NCBI RefSeq assembly: GCF_002154505.1
Contig: NZ_MUBM01000072.1
Coordinates: 1-56,555, forward strand
DNA length: 56,555 nt
From: Streptomyces carpinensis
GTDB lineage: Bacteria > Actinomycetota > Actinomycetes > Streptomycetales > Streptomycetaceae
Direction: 5' to 3'
The position numbers were made by a program, and so were the translations under genes. Below, piece after piece: positions 24,657 to 33,793 of the stretch. The stretch's first letter is position 1; the number at the start of each line of letters is the position of its first letter. The notes under the pieces are model-generated. The model had not been told where the DNA came from, did no database searches, and worked only from the letters and a program-made list of their open reading frames with translations.

Positions 24657-26806
24657 CCAGCCGCCTGCCTGAGGGGCGTTCGCTCGGCCCCAGCCATGAG
24701 CGTGTCGCCGCCGTGCTGTGCGACGGCCGGACGGGCAGCGGCTATCTACTGGCGCCCCGGGTGGTGCTCACGGCCGCGCACGTCGTCGGCGACAACGGCA
24801 GCGCACGCGCGATGGTGGTGCGGGGCAGCGGGGCTCAGCAGTGTGAGGTCGTCTGGCGGCGGCATGACGCGGAGTGCGACGCCGCGTTGCTCGTGTCGCG
24901 CCGAGCCCTGGTACGACCGGAAGCGGCGGCCCGTCCGCAGCAGGTGACCTGGGCGCGGCTCACGGACGAGTCGCCGATCCGCTGCCAGGCGATGGGGTTT
25001 CCCCGGGCTCAGTGGGGCCAAGGGCGGAACCTGGACATCGAGCACATCGAGTGCGCCTTACGCCCGGCGTCCGGCATCGTGCGCGGTCGATACGTGCTGG
25101 ACGTCAAGGACGTCTCACCCGAATTGGCGAGCGGAAGATCACCGTGGGAAGGCATGTCAGGAGCCGCCTTGTTCGCCCGGGGTGGACTTCTGGGCCTCGT
25201 TGTCGAGGCGCCGCGCAACTGGCGTCACCAGCGATTGGAAGCGATCAAGAGCAGAGCGCTTCTCGATGACGCGTCGTTCACTTCGGCGCTGAAGCGGTAC
25301 ACCGGAGATCGTCCGTTCACGGTCGACCTCTCGTCCGTTCCCCGCCGGCCGAAGCCGTTCCGACTGGCTGGTGTTCTTCACTCGACCCCGCGGGATCTGG
25401 CGGTGACCCTGCGAGCCAGTTGGGCCGTTGCCCGCGAGCAGCTCTTCGAGGGCAGGGGAGCGGCCCGAGACGGCTCGGACAAGGTGCAGGAACTGTCGGA
25501 TTGGTTGCGTCAGTTCGACGATCCTGTCGGCGACGTGGTCGCGACCCACCGAGAGCCGACCGACCAATGGCTCACGGATCCGCAGCTGGGAGACGACCTG
25601 AAGGTGCTGCGCCTGCTGTGCCGACTCGACCCGGAAGGGGAGCCGGTTTGGCGGGGCACCGCCGTCACCGGCGAGATGCTGGCCCGTGCGTGTCTCCGGG
25701 GATTCGACAACAGTGGTCCGGAGCTGGAGCTGTACGAGGCTCTCTGCGAGGGCGGCCTGTTGGAAACCTTGGCGGGTTTCACCCAGCTGCGCTGGATGGC
25801 TGGGATGCAGGACGCCTGGACCGAGGCGCAGGCAGCCTGGCTGCGGATGATCGAACGTGCGCCTGGTCTGCCGAGCGGAGTGAGCGAGTGGGCGCGCGGC
25901 GAGGCGAAAGCACTGTTGCTGGTGGGTCTTCTCACCCGTCACAGTCCTGTGGCCCGGCTGCGCGCCTTCGGTGAGCGGGCGGCGCCTTCTCACGCTGGAC
26001 GGGTCGAGTGGTACGACTGGATGCGCTCGCGGGACGGTGGAGCGGAGACGGCCATCGGGTGGGTGGTGCGTACCGCCCTCGCTGCGTACGCGACCGCCGA
26101 GTTCGAGCACGCCGAAGCCGCCGAGCGCACCGCGAAGGAGGCGGCGGAAGCCCGGATGGCTCGGGTCCTGGAGCATGCACGAGAAGGGCGGGACCGGGAC
26201 TGGGCCCGGCTCGAAGCCGAGCGGTGTTCGTCCAAGGCCCAGCTCGGTGCGGTGACCCGCGCGGCGGCATGGATCGGCATGTGGGGCGTGGTCCTGGTCT
26301 CGGTTTCCTGGCTCATGTGGGGCTGGGTGCAACCAGACGTCGCCTGGCAGGTCGCCTGGGAGTTCGGCGCGCTTTCGCTGGCCGCGTTCCTGGGCCGACT
26401 GCGCACGGTTCTGAGGTTGGGAGCGGCCTATCGTCCGCCGGTGGAACACCTGGGTCGCTGGCTGCGCGATGAGGGCTTCGCGGCCGGAGCGGGCAGGGTG
26501 TGTCTCATCGCGGCACTCTCCCTGGTCGCCGGAGTGATCGCGCACAGTGGTTTCTGGTTCGTGGCCTGTCTCGTGCTTGCGCTGATCGGGGTGCTCGTCG
26601 CTGCTTGGGTCGGGATCGTCCAGGACTGGGACGAGGACTATCAGAAGCGTTTGAAGGAGTTCAGGTCCAGGCAGGACGGCACGGTATGGAGAGACATCGC
26701 GCGTGACGCCCAGTCACCCTCACCTGCCGATCGGGCGAAGGCTTACCGGAGATTCACCGAGCAGTTCGGTGGGCTGTATCCGGGCTCCAAGGACGTGGCC
26801 AAGTGA
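24653..26806 (+). CDS. Trypsin-like peptidase with C-terminal membrane anchor
   Basis: A 717-residue protein. An N-terminal trypsin-like domain has His43 (LTAAHVV), Asp76 (AECDAALL) and Ser169 (WEGMSGAALF). A long helical middle part (about 215-480) follows, then a charged coiled coil (EHAEAAERTAKEAAEARMAR) and at least three membrane helices (about 540-665: WGVVLVSVSWLMWGW; CLIAALSLVAGVIAHSGFW; ACLVLALIGVLVAAWVG). There is no signal peptide, so the protease probably faces the cytosol. Coupling to the TRYPCO2 gene suggests an activatable protease. After 26806 the gap to 27029 shows nothing coding. Confidence 0.78.
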   Translation: MTSRLPEGRSLGPSHERVAAVLCDGRTGSGYLLAPRVVLTAAHVVGDNGSARAMVVRGSGAQQCEVVWRRHDAECDAALLVSRRALVRPEAAARPQQVTWARLTDESPIRCQAMGFPRAQWGQGRNLDIEHIECALRPASGIVRGRYVLDVKDVSPELASGRSPWEGMSGAALFARGGLLGLVVEAPRNWRHQRLEAIKSRALLDDASFTSALKRYTGDRPFTVDLSSVPRRPKPFRLAGVLHSTPRDLAVTLRASWAVAREQLFEGRGAARDGSDKVQELSDWLRQFDDPVGDVVATHREPTDQWLTDPQLGDDLKVLRLLCRLDPEGEPVWRGTAVTGEMLARACLRGFDNSGPELELYEALCEGGLLETLAGFTQLRWMAGMQDAWTEAQAAWLRMIERAPGLPSGVSEWARGEAKALLLVGLLTRHSPVARLRAFGERAAPSHAGRVEWYDWMRSRDGGAETAIGWVVRTALAAYATAEFEHAEAAERTAKEAAEARMARVLEHAREGRDRDWARLEAERCSSKAQLGAVTRAAAWIGMWGVVLVSVSWLMWGWVQPDVAWQVAWEFGALSLAAFLGRLRTVLRLGAAYRPPVEHLGRWLRDEGFAAGAGRVCLIAALSLVAGVIAHSGFWFVACLVLALIGVLVAAWVGIVQDWDEDYQKRLKEFRSRQDGTVWRDIARDAQSPSPADRAKAYRRFTEQFGGLYPGSKDVAK

Positions 26807-27029
26807 ACGGGTGGGGTTTCCGGAGGGGATCACGTCCCGTGTGGCGTGCGGCTCGTACGGCGGCGACGGCACAGTCCGCGCGCCGACCTGTTCCCGCTCA
26901 GGGCGAAGCTGCTTGCCGCGGCGGCTGCTGCGCCGGCGTGAGCCAGAGGCGTGAGGGTGTGGGTGAGCCGCGCGGGTGCGAACCGACCTGACCACTCTCA
27001 CATGGCGCTGCCCGCCGCCCGGCCCAGCC

Positions 27030-27182
27030 ATGGGCATCCGCTGGGACACGATCGATGCGGGCCTCGCCATGCTGTTGTCGCAGGACTACAAAGAGCTCGC
27101 CGACCTGTACAGGCCAGGGGCCTTCAACGACTACATCCGCCTTTACTACCCACCGGAGGGCTCCGGCTCCGGCACGCAGTAG
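27030..27182 (+). CDS. Small hypothetical protein or gene fragment
   Basis: A 50-residue frame (DTIDAGLAMLLSQDYKELAD, then YRPGAFNDYIRLYYPPEG) ends SGSGTQ. The composition looks protein-like, but no ribosome binding site is evident. Its last codons and the DNA after the stop (27155-27202) repeat the end of the efflux-pump gene at 49397-49444, so it may be a duplicated 3' end. Confidence 0.35.
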   Translation: MGIRWDTIDAGLAMLLSQDYKELADLYRPGAFNDYIRLYYPPEGSGSGTQ

Positions 27183-27202
27183 GAACAACCGCCCGGCGCC
27201 AC
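27155..27202 (+). repeat. 48-bp repeat, copy 1, spanning a stop codon
   Basis: Matches 49397-49444 in 43 of 48 positions, same strand. The shared core is CAGTAGGAACAACCG, with the TAG in frame as stop in both places. Confidence 0.8.
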
Positions 27203-27310
27203 GGACAGCGGAGACCACCTTTCCCCGGCCGGTCCGCCACGGGACAGCGGAAGTCACCTTCCCCTGGCCGATCCGCCACCGGACAGCAGAAGCCACCCCC
27301 GGCCGGTCCG
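27200..27310. repeat. Three imperfect tandem units of about 38 bp
   Basis: Units begin near 27200, 27238 and 27277, each with CAC-GGACAGC, a GAAG/GAGA-CCACC block and a CCGGCCG-TCCG end. Related CACCGG-CAGCGG units follow the efflux-pump gene near 49430-49475. The units are unequal and without spacers, so this is not CRISPR. Confidence 0.6.
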
Positions 27311-27324
27311 TAACCGGCCGGGGG
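27296..27324. terminator. Strong bidirectional terminator
   Basis: CCCCCGGCCGG and CCGGCCGGGGG form a perfect 11-bp stem around a 7-base loop, between the plus-strand genes to the left and the convergent phospholipase C gene. Confidence 0.75.
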
Positions 27325-27455
27325 AGTCCTCATGTACGCCCGCGGTCACGCAATCCGCCCCGGATCTCCCAGCCGGGGTCGGACGTGCCAGGGGGCGCCG
27401 TCCGGCAGCCGGGGCAGGCCGGCAGCCCACCTGGGCCCGCCACTCGGACGGTGCC

Positions 27456-29498
27456 TCAGAGCGTCGCCACTCGGCCGGCGTACCGCTGCGTCCAGCCGGT
27501 TCCGGTGCCGTCGGTGATCACCACGTCGTAGTAGCCCTGTTCGGTCGGCCAGTCGACGACCACCGACTTGCCGCCGGCCACGTTATGGTGCCGGGTGCCG
27601 CCGGCGTAGTCGTTCGCTGCCAGGGTGTAGTGGATCGCCCGTCTGCCGTCGTTGCGCAGGGTCAGCCGGACCTTGGGGTGCGGGCCGGTGACGAGTTCCG
27701 CGTCGACGCCCGGGATCGCGAGGTTGGTCCGGCCGGCGGGGACCACCTGTCCAGCGAAGGAGCGTAGGAAACCGTCGGGCCCGTAGACGGAGAAGGCGTA
27801 CTTCCCGTCGGTCTCGTTCGCGTCCCAGGTGTACTGGCGCGGGCCGGCGGCGGAGACGGTGAACGGCGTGTTCGAGAAGTCGAGGTACTTGTCCGGGAAG
27901 ACCTGAAGGCTCACGGCCTTGCCGTCCGGGCCGCCGGCCAGCGTCATCGAGACGGTCACCGTGCCGGCGGCGCGGTCCTCGGTGAGCGTGGCGTGCGGGT
28001 GGAAGGAGAGGCCGCGTGGCTTCATTCCGCCCTCCGGGAACGACGGTGGCGTTCCGTCGACCGGGTCCGCGATCTCCACGGGGCCCGGCCGGGGATGGGC
28101 GAAGTCGAGTGCGCTGGTCAGGTCTCCGGCGATCGAACGGCGCCAGTCGGTGATGTTCGGGCAGGTGAACGGCTTGCCGAGGTGCTCGGCCCAGGTCTCG
28201 AGGAACCTGACGACCGAGGTGTGGTCGAACACCTCCGAGGCGACATGGCCGCCGCGTGTCCAGGGCGAGACCAGCAGCATCGGTACCCGTGGGCCGAAGC
28301 CGTAGGGGGCGGTGCCGGAGAACTCGCCCGCCGTGCCCGGCTCGGGGCGCGGCGGCAGCACGTGGTCGAACTTCCCGTCGTTCTCGTCGTAGGTGATGAT
28401 CACCAGGGTGTGGTTCCAGATGGCCGGGTTGCTCTGCAGCGTCTGGAGCACCTTGTTCATGTAGCGCTCGCCGTGGACGGTGTCGAAGTTGGGGTGCTCG
28501 CTCCACGCCGCCGGCATGACGACCCACGAGACCTCCGGAAGCGGGTGCTCGGCACCCGGTTCGCAGGCCGCGATGAGATCCCTGAGCACCGCGTTGAGGT
28601 TCTCCTCGGAGTCGTCGTTGGGCGTGGTCGCGCCCGAGTAGACGAAGGAGTTGGCCTTCCAGATCTTTCCGGTGCCCGGAGCGAGGTCCTCCTCGCTCGC
28701 GATCCGCGGGTCGAAGACCCGGAAGCTGTTCGTCACGTTGCAGCCGTACTCGCCGACGAAGCCGCTCTGCAGGCTGCGGCCGACACCGTTGCCGCTGTTG
28801 TCGGAGTAGACACGCCAGTTGATGCCGGCCTGCTCCAGCTGCTCGGGCACCGTCCGCCAGGTCCGGGTGTAGTTGTTCTGCCCGGCGTTGGATGTCTCGC
28901 CGCCTGCCGTGCCGGACATCAGGTAGTAGCGGTTCGGGATGGTCGGCCCGTGCAGCGAGCAGAAGTTCATGTCGCAGACGGTGTACTGGGAGGCGAGCGA
29001 GTACATCCACGGCATGTGGTCGGGTGTGTAGTACCACATGCAGTGATCGCCCTTGTCCTTCACCCAGGTGTTCCAGCGGCCGCCGTTGGCGCCGTAGAAG
29101 TTGTGGTTGTCACCCCAGGTGGCGGTCGAGACGGCCGGCGTCACGATGTCGCCGTTGGCGTCGCGCTGCTGGAAGACGTTCGTGCCGTCCTGGAACTTCA
29201 GTACCTGCTTGTCGTCCTGCCCTCGCGCACCCGGTAGTTGGCCGAGGTAGTGGTCGAAGGAGCGGTTCTCCTGCATCAGGACCACCACGTGCTTCAGATC
29301 GGACATGTCACCGCTGAAGTCCTCCGGCAGGGCGTGGTCGGCGGCACGCGCGTCCGTGGCGCCGGCGACGTCGGCGATGGAGCCGACGGCAAGTGCGCCG
29401 AGGGCGCCCGCGGCGGTCTGGAGCGCTCTGCGCCGGGTGACTCGGAGTTCACCGCGGGGACTGTCGGCGGACGCGGGTTCGGTGGTGATGGGCGTCAT
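27456..29498 (-). CDS. Secreted phosphocholine-specific phospholipase C (Tat substrate)
   Basis: A 680-residue protein of the acid-phosphatase-like phospholipase C family. A Tat signal is clear: RVTRRRALQTAAGALGALAV. The catalytic core starts LKHVVVLMQENRSFDHYLG and continues with FYGANGGRWNTWV, CDMNFCSLHGPTIPNRYYLM, ITYDENDGKFDHV and PRVPMLLVSPWTRGG. Two C-terminal beta domains (from about 470) are typical of the bacterial enzymes. It would release phosphocholine from phosphatidylcholine or sphingomyelin outside the cell. ATG 29498 has AGAGGT upstream. It is divergent from the carnitine/betaine operon across a 600-bp gap (29499-30099), which contains only regulatory sites as far as I can see. 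Confidence 0.9.
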   Translation of the reverse strand: MTPITTEPASADSPRGELRVTRRRALQTAAGALGALAVGSIADVAGATDARAADHALPEDFSGDMSDLKHVVVLMQENRSFDHYLGQLPGARGQDDKQVLKFQDGTNVFQQRDANGDIVTPAVSTATWGDNHNFYGANGGRWNTWVKDKGDHCMWYYTPDHMPWMYSLASQYTVCDMNFCSLHGPTIPNRYYLMSGTAGGETSNAGQNNYTRTWRTVPEQLEQAGINWRVYSDNSGNGVGRSLQSGFVGEYGCNVTNSFRVFDPRIASEEDLAPGTGKIWKANSFVYSGATTPNDDSEENLNAVLRDLIAACEPGAEHPLPEVSWVVMPAAWSEHPNFDTVHGERYMNKVLQTLQSNPAIWNHTLVIITYDENDGKFDHVLPPRPEPGTAGEFSGTAPYGFGPRVPMLLVSPWTRGGHVASEVFDHTSVVRFLETWAEHLGKPFTCPNITDWRRSIAGDLTSALDFAHPRPGPVEIADPVDGTPPSFPEGGMKPRGLSFHPHATLTEDRAAGTVTVSMTLAGGPDGKAVSLQVFPDKYLDFSNTPFTVSAAGPRQYTWDANETDGKYAFSVYGPDGFLRSFAGQVVPAGRTNLAIPGVDAELVTGPHPKVRLTLRNDGRRAIHYTLAANDYAGGTRHHNVAGGKSVVVDWPTEQGYYDVVITDGTGTGWTQRYAGRVATL

Positions 29499-30040
29499 CA
29501 GTGGGACCTCTCGGGAGAAGACGCTGAGAAGGGGAGAGGACACGTGGCAGTGCGGGGCGGGGCCAGGCAAAGGAAGCCGGCGCGCACGTCGTCCATGGAC
29601 CGCACCACCGCATGTCCTGCGAGAACGGACTCCGTCGCGGCGGGGTACGCCCGGCCGGGCGGAAGCGGCCGGCCGGCGGACTTCGCCCGCAGCTCGCGGA
29701 CTTCCACGCCGCGCGCGTCTTTCGAGCGAGGGACCGACGCCCATGGTGCATGCCAGGAACAAGTGAGAAGGGGCGGAGTGAACGGCCGGCTACCACACGC
29801 GGAAGCCAATGCACCGACAAGTGATCTGTGGCTCTCCGGTCACGCCGGAGCGGTCGTGCCCACGGCCACTCCGCATTCCCACCCTTGGGCCTGTCACCGC
29901 GGCGCCACGCCCTGGAGTGGGTAACGCGGACACACTGTCGACCATGGGAGGAACGATAACTTCCGAGCTGCCGGACCGGGCGATGATTCCACCTTTGGCC
30001 GGCTTTACGGCGGACGACCGCCCCCGCCCCCGCTCAGATT

Positions 30041-30078
30041 TGAACGATCGTCCAGCAGTGGTCTTGTACGATCGTTCA
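30041..30078. promoter_or_regulatory. Twin palindromic operators of the carnitine/betaine operon
   Basis: TGAACGATCGTCCA (30041-30054) and TGTACGATCGTTCA (30065-30078) are inverted copies of one 14-bp near-palindrome, centres 24 bp apart. They fit binding by a dimeric TetR protein; the gene at 33818-34402 is the natural candidate. The second site covers the -35 region. Confidence 0.7.
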
Positions 30079-30100
30079 GTCCAGTCCTAGACTCCGGGCA
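30064..30100 (+). promoter_or_regulatory. Promoter giving a leaderless mRNA for the Rieske gene
   Basis: TTGTAC (30064-30069), 18 bp, TAGACT (30088-30093), then six bases to the A of ATG 30100. There is no ribosome binding site. A TANNNT six to seven bases before the start codon is the known signature of actinobacterial leaderless transcripts. Confidence 0.6.
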
Positions 30101-31269
30101 TGGTAGCCATCACCGTCTCTGACGTGCAGGAGATCGAGATCGGGTTCGATGCTGATCCGGCCCGCTCGATGTCCCTTCGAGCCGAGGCATACACCGAGCC
30201 CAAGTGGCTTCAGGCAGACCTCCGGGGGATCTTCGCCCGGACCTGGCAGTGGATCTGCCACCTGGAGAAGCTCACCGCCCCGGGCAGCTATGTGTCCGCG
30301 ACCGTGGCGGGCATGCCGATCGCGGTCGTCCGCGACGGCGCCGGAAGCCTGCGCGCCTTCTACAACGTCTGCAAGCACCGAGCCCACGAACTGCTCTCGG
30401 GCGCGGGCACCACCCGGAACATCGTGTGTCCGTACCACGCATGGACCTACGGACTGGACGGCACGTTGAAGGCAGCGCGCCGCGCCGACGCCATGCCGAC
30501 CTTCCACAAGTCCGAGATCTGCCTCGACCAGGTGCTGGTGGAGGAGTTCGGCGGGATGGTCTACGTCAATCTCGACACGGCGGCAGCCCCCCTTGCCGAG
30601 CGGGCCGGTGACCTGGCGGCGGACATCGCGCGGTGGGCACCCGACGTGGCCGACCTGACGCATGCCAGGCGCCTCACCTACGACGTGCGAAGCAACTGGA
30701 AGAACGTGATCGACAACTTCCTGGAGTGCTACCACTGCCACATCGCGCACAAGGAGTTCGTCGATCTCGTGGACATGGACACCTACGAGGTGAAGACCCA
30801 CGGGATCTGGTCGAGTCACTTCGCCAAGGCCGGCCTGCACGAGAACGCCGCCTACGACGTGTCCCAGGCGACGGTCGACGATCACGCGGTGTGGTGGCTC
30901 TGGCCCAACACCTGTCTGCTCCGCTACCCGGGCCGGGGCAACTTCATGGTGTTCCAGGTCGTCCCCGCGGGCCCGGACCGCACGCTGGAAACCTGGGACT
31001 TCTTCCTCGAAACCCCCGAACTCACCGAAGCGGAGGCACAGTCCGTCCGCTACATCGACGAGGTTCTGCAGGCGCAGGACATCACCTTGGTCGAGAGCGT
31101 CCAGCGCGGCATGAGTACGCCCGCTTTCGACCAGGGCCGCATCGTCTACAACCCGGAGGGCGCGGGACTGTCCGAACACGGCGTCCACCACTTCCACGGC
31201 CTGGTGCTGGATGCCTACCGATCCCTGGCCGGCCTGCCGCGGAGCACGCGGCCGGAGCGGATCCCGTAG
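30100..31269 (+). CDS. Rieske non-heme iron oxygenase, probable glycine betaine demethylase
   Basis: A 389-residue oxygenase alpha subunit. The Rieske [2Fe-2S] ligands are Cys91/His93 and Cys110/His113 (NVCKHRAH, VCPYHAWTYG). The mononuclear iron ligands His212 and His217 lie in NFLECYHCHIAH. Family relatives include GbcA (glycine betaine monooxygenase) and CntA (carnitine oxygenase). With a carnitine-type BKACE and dehydrogenase downstream, oxidative demethylation of betaine to dimethylglycine is the best fit. No reductase gene is adjacent. The start codon coincides with the predicted transcript start, so it is probably leaderless. A stachydrine- or carnitine-specific oxygenase is the alternative. 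Confidence 0.82.
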   Translation: MVAITVSDVQEIEIGFDADPARSMSLRAEAYTEPKWLQADLRGIFARTWQWICHLEKLTAPGSYVSATVAGMPIAVVRDGAGSLRAFYNVCKHRAHELLSGAGTTRNIVCPYHAWTYGLDGTLKAARRADAMPTFHKSEICLDQVLVEEFGGMVYVNLDTAAAPLAERAGDLAADIARWAPDVADLTHARRLTYDVRSNWKNVIDNFLECYHCHIAHKEFVDLVDMDTYEVKTHGIWSSHFAKAGLHENAAYDVSQATVDDHAVWWLWPNTCLLRYPGRGNFMVFQVVPAGPDRTLETWDFFLETPELTEAEAQSVRYIDEVLQAQDITLVESVQRGMSTPAFDQGRIVYNPEGAGLSEHGVHHFHGLVLDAYRSLAGLPRSTRPERIP

Positions 31270-31296
31270 GGGCCCCGAACTCGGGAAGGACGCGAC

Positions 31297-32226
31297 ATGC
31301 CGAAATCAGTGATCATCACCTGCGCGCCCACCGGCGGCATCCACACACCGACGATGTCCCCGCACCTCCCGGTGACGCCTGAGGAGATCGCACAGGCATC
31401 GATCGAGGCGGCTGCCGCCGGGGCGGCGATCATCCACCTCCACGCCCGCAACCCGGCGACAGGGCGGCCCGATCCGAGCCCAGAGCTGTTCCAGCAGTTC
31501 ATGCCGCAGATCTCGGCAGGCTGTGACGCGGTACTGAACGTGTCCACCGGCGGAGGCCTCGGCATGACGCGCGAAGAGCGCCTGCGAGCGGCCGTGGCGA
31601 CTTCCCCGGAGATGGCGTCCCTCAACGTCGGTTCGCTGAACTTCGGGATCTTCCCGATGCTCGACAAGCACACGAACTGGAAGCACGACTGGGAACCCTC
31701 GTTCCTCGAGATGACCCGCGACTTCGTGTTCAAGAACACCTTCGCCGACATCGAGTACGTCGTGAAGGAGCTCGGTAAGGGCCATGGCACCAAGTTCGAG
31801 TTCGAGTGCTACGACCTCGGCCACCTCTACAACCTCGCATGGGTGGTGGACCAAGGATGGGTCGAACCGCCGTTCTTCGTTCAGATGGTCTTCGGCGTCC
31901 TCGGCGGGGTCGGAGCAGACCTCGACAACCTCCTGCACATGCACACCGTGGCAGACAAGCTGTTCGGCGGCAGCTACGAGTGGTCCGTCCTCGCCGCCGG
32001 CCGCCACCAGATGCCGTTCGCGACCCAGGCCGCGATGCTGGGCGGCAACCTTCGCGTCGGCATGGAGGACAGCCTGTACATCGGACCGGGTGAGTTGGCC
32101 GCCTCGAACGCGGCTCAGGTCAGAAAGATCCGCGGCATCATCACCGAGCTGGGGCATGACGTCGCCACGCCGGCGCAGGCGAGGCAACGACTCGCCCTCA
32201 AGGGAGCCGAGCATGTCACCTTCTGA
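31297..32226 (+). CDS. Dehydrocarnitine cleavage enzyme (BKACE family)
   Basis: A 309-residue BKACE. Metal-binding His47/His49 (IIHLHARN) and Glu257-Asp258 (RVGMEDSLY) are intact. In the carnitine pathway the enzyme takes 3-dehydrocarnitine and acetyl-CoA to betainyl-CoA and acetoacetate. The neighbouring carnitine dehydrogenase supports that substrate. It starts 27 bp after the Rieske gene (ATG 31297, GGAAGGA upstream) and overlaps the next gene by 14 bp. It is the second BKACE in this window. Confidence 0.87.
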   Translation: MPKSVIITCAPTGGIHTPTMSPHLPVTPEEIAQASIEAAAAGAAIIHLHARNPATGRPDPSPELFQQFMPQISAGCDAVLNVSTGGGLGMTREERLRAAVATSPEMASLNVGSLNFGIFPMLDKHTNWKHDWEPSFLEMTRDFVFKNTFADIEYVVKELGKGHGTKFEFECYDLGHLYNLAWVVDQGWVEPPFFVQMVFGVLGGVGADLDNLLHMHTVADKLFGGSYEWSVLAAGRHQMPFATQAAMLGGNLRVGMEDSLYIGPGELAASNAAQVRKIRGIITELGHDVATPAQARQRLALKGAEHVTF

Positions 32227-33187
32227 GACGACCGAACCCTGGCCGAAGCCGGCCGACGTCTCCCATGTGGCCGCGCTCGGAGGAGGCGTGATCGGCCAGA
32301 GCTGGATCGCGCTCTTCCTTGCCGCCGGAAAGACCGTCGCTCTGTACGACCCCGATCCCACCGCTGGGGACAGGGTGCGGGAGGCGGTGGAGCGGGCCTG
32401 GCCGGCTCTACGCGGCCTCGGACTGACGACGCGACCGAGCCCCCCGGACCGGCTGACGATCTGCGACGATGCCCGCGCGGCCGTCGACGGCGCGGACTTC
32501 GTCCAGGAGAGCGTGCCGGAACGGCTCGACGTCAAGCACGAGCTGTACGAGCTCATCGAGCCCGTGCTCGGCGAGACCGCCCTTGTCGCCTCGTCGGCAT
32601 CCGGTCTGACGCTGAGCGAGCTTCAGCGCGGATGGACCGAGCCGGCGCGGCTTGTCCTCGGGCACCCGTTCAATCCACCGCACTTGATCCCACTGGTCGA
32701 GGTGATGGGGAACGAAGCGACCGATGCTCGGGCCGTGCCGTGGGCGCGCCGCTTCTACGAGACGCTCGGCAAGGTGACCATCGAGGTCAAACGCGAGGTA
32801 CCCGGCCACGTCGCCAACAGGCTGCAGGCCGCGCTCTGGCGAGAGGCGATCCACCTCGTCAACGAGGGCGTGGCCAGCGTCGAGGACGTCGACGCCGCGG
32901 TGTCGGCAGGACCCGGGCTGCGCTGGGCCGCCATGGGGCCGACGCTTCTGTTTCATCTCGGCGCCGGCGAAGGAGGTCTGGAGGCCTTCTGCGACCGGTA
33001 CTCCGAGAGCTTCCACCGCTGGTGGGACGATCTCGGCGCCCCCCGTCTCGACGCGTCGACGGTCGAGCGGCTCGTCCTCGGACTGGCTCAGGCCAAGGGA
33101 AACGCACCGGTGGAGGACCTCGCCGAGCAGCGCGACGCACTCATCCGGTCCTTCATCGCGGCGAAAGGCCGAGTCCCTCCCACGTGA
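32213..33187 (+). CDS. L-carnitine dehydrogenase (3-hydroxyacyl-CoA dehydrogenase fold)
   Basis: A 324-residue NAD-dependent dehydrogenase. The Rossmann motif is ALGGGVIGQSWIALFLAAG. The stretch GHPFNPPHLIPLVEV, with its catalytic His, is typical of L-carnitine dehydrogenases, and a C-terminal helical dimerisation domain follows. It oxidises L-carnitine to 3-dehydrocarnitine. ATG 32213 lies inside the end of the BKACE gene, preceded by AAGGGAG. No betainyl-CoA thioesterase domain is fused or adjacent, so that step must be encoded elsewhere. The stop is 15 bp before an inverted-repeat-bounded insertion. Confidence 0.87.
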   Translation: MSPSETTEPWPKPADVSHVAALGGGVIGQSWIALFLAAGKTVALYDPDPTAGDRVREAVERAWPALRGLGLTTRPSPPDRLTICDDARAAVDGADFVQESVPERLDVKHELYELIEPVLGETALVASSASGLTLSELQRGWTEPARLVLGHPFNPPHLIPLVEVMGNEATDARAVPWARRFYETLGKVTIEVKREVPGHVANRLQAALWREAIHLVNEGVASVEDVDAAVSAGPGLRWAAMGPTLLFHLGAGEGGLEAFCDRYSESFHRWWDDLGAPRLDASTVERLVLGLAQAKGNAPVEDLAEQRDALIRSFIAAKGRVPPT

Positions 33188-33201
33188 GCCGTGGCCACTG
33201 C

Positions 33202-33229
33202 CTAGTGCCGCATCAGGCAACCTTTGCCC
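33202..33229 (+). repeat. Left terminal inverted repeat
   Basis: 28 bp, starting CTAGTGCCGCATCAGG; pairs with 33794-33821. Confidence 0.8.
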
Positions 33230-33241
33230 TGGACTCAGACA

Positions 33242-33736
33242 TCAACCAGCGCTGGGAACCTCTTGCTCCTTGCTCAGCAAGATCCCGCGTGGTCCGAAAC
33301 CGGACGCGGAGTAGAAGCCGACGGCGTCCTTGTTCGGAGCGAAGATGCCGGCGTAGATGATCGAGACGCCGCGCTCCACGGCAGCTCGCTCCGCTGCCGC
33401 GACCAAAGCCGCCCCCACCCCGCGGCCTCGATGTCCGTCCAGGACCACGGTGTGGATCTCGGCCCCGCGACGGGGCACCAGGATCTGGTGATCCGGGGGC
33501 TCCGCCAGCAGGATCACCTCTGCCATTCCCACCACCTCACCCTCCACCTCTGCGACCGAGACCAGCACCTTGGATCCGTCTGCGAGCACCTCCTCGAAGT
33601 GCCTCCGCACCGCTTCGGCATCAGGAACCCGGTAAATGTCTGGTGCGAGTTGGATGTGCCGTTCGGCATTGGCGACGCGCAGATGGACAAGAGCGGGCAC
33701 GTCCCTGCGTTCAGCGGGACGGACCAAGAGCGCCAT
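33242..33736 (-). CDS. GNAT-family N-acetyltransferase
   Basis: A 164-residue acetyltransferase. Motif A is clear (IHTVVLDGHRGRGVGAALVA), with the acetyl-CoA pyrophosphate loop HRGRGVG, and motif B follows (PNKDAVGFYSASGF). The target is not predictable. ATG 33736 has GGGAGG eight bases upstream. It lies alone between two 28-bp inverted repeats and reads opposite to the carnitine operon, so it is a passenger gene rather than part of carnitine catabolism. Confidence 0.85.
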   Translation of the reverse strand: MALLVRPAERRDVPALVHLRVANAERHIQLAPDIYRVPDAEAVRRHFEEVLADGSKVLVSVAEVEGEVVGMAEVILLAEPPDHQILVPRRGAEIHTVVLDGHRGRGVGAALVAAAERAAVERGVSIIYAGIFAPNKDAVGFYSASGFGPRGILLSKEQEVPSAG

Positions 33737-33793
33737 GCGCAGAGCCTCCCACCGCCTCGATCTGGCAGCAAGGCATGCCCCTGACTCACGCAG

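Noticed and set aside
27200..27310. Possible CRISPR-like array
   Set aside because: Only three imperfect units, of unequal length, directly abutting without spacers, and no cas genes nearby.
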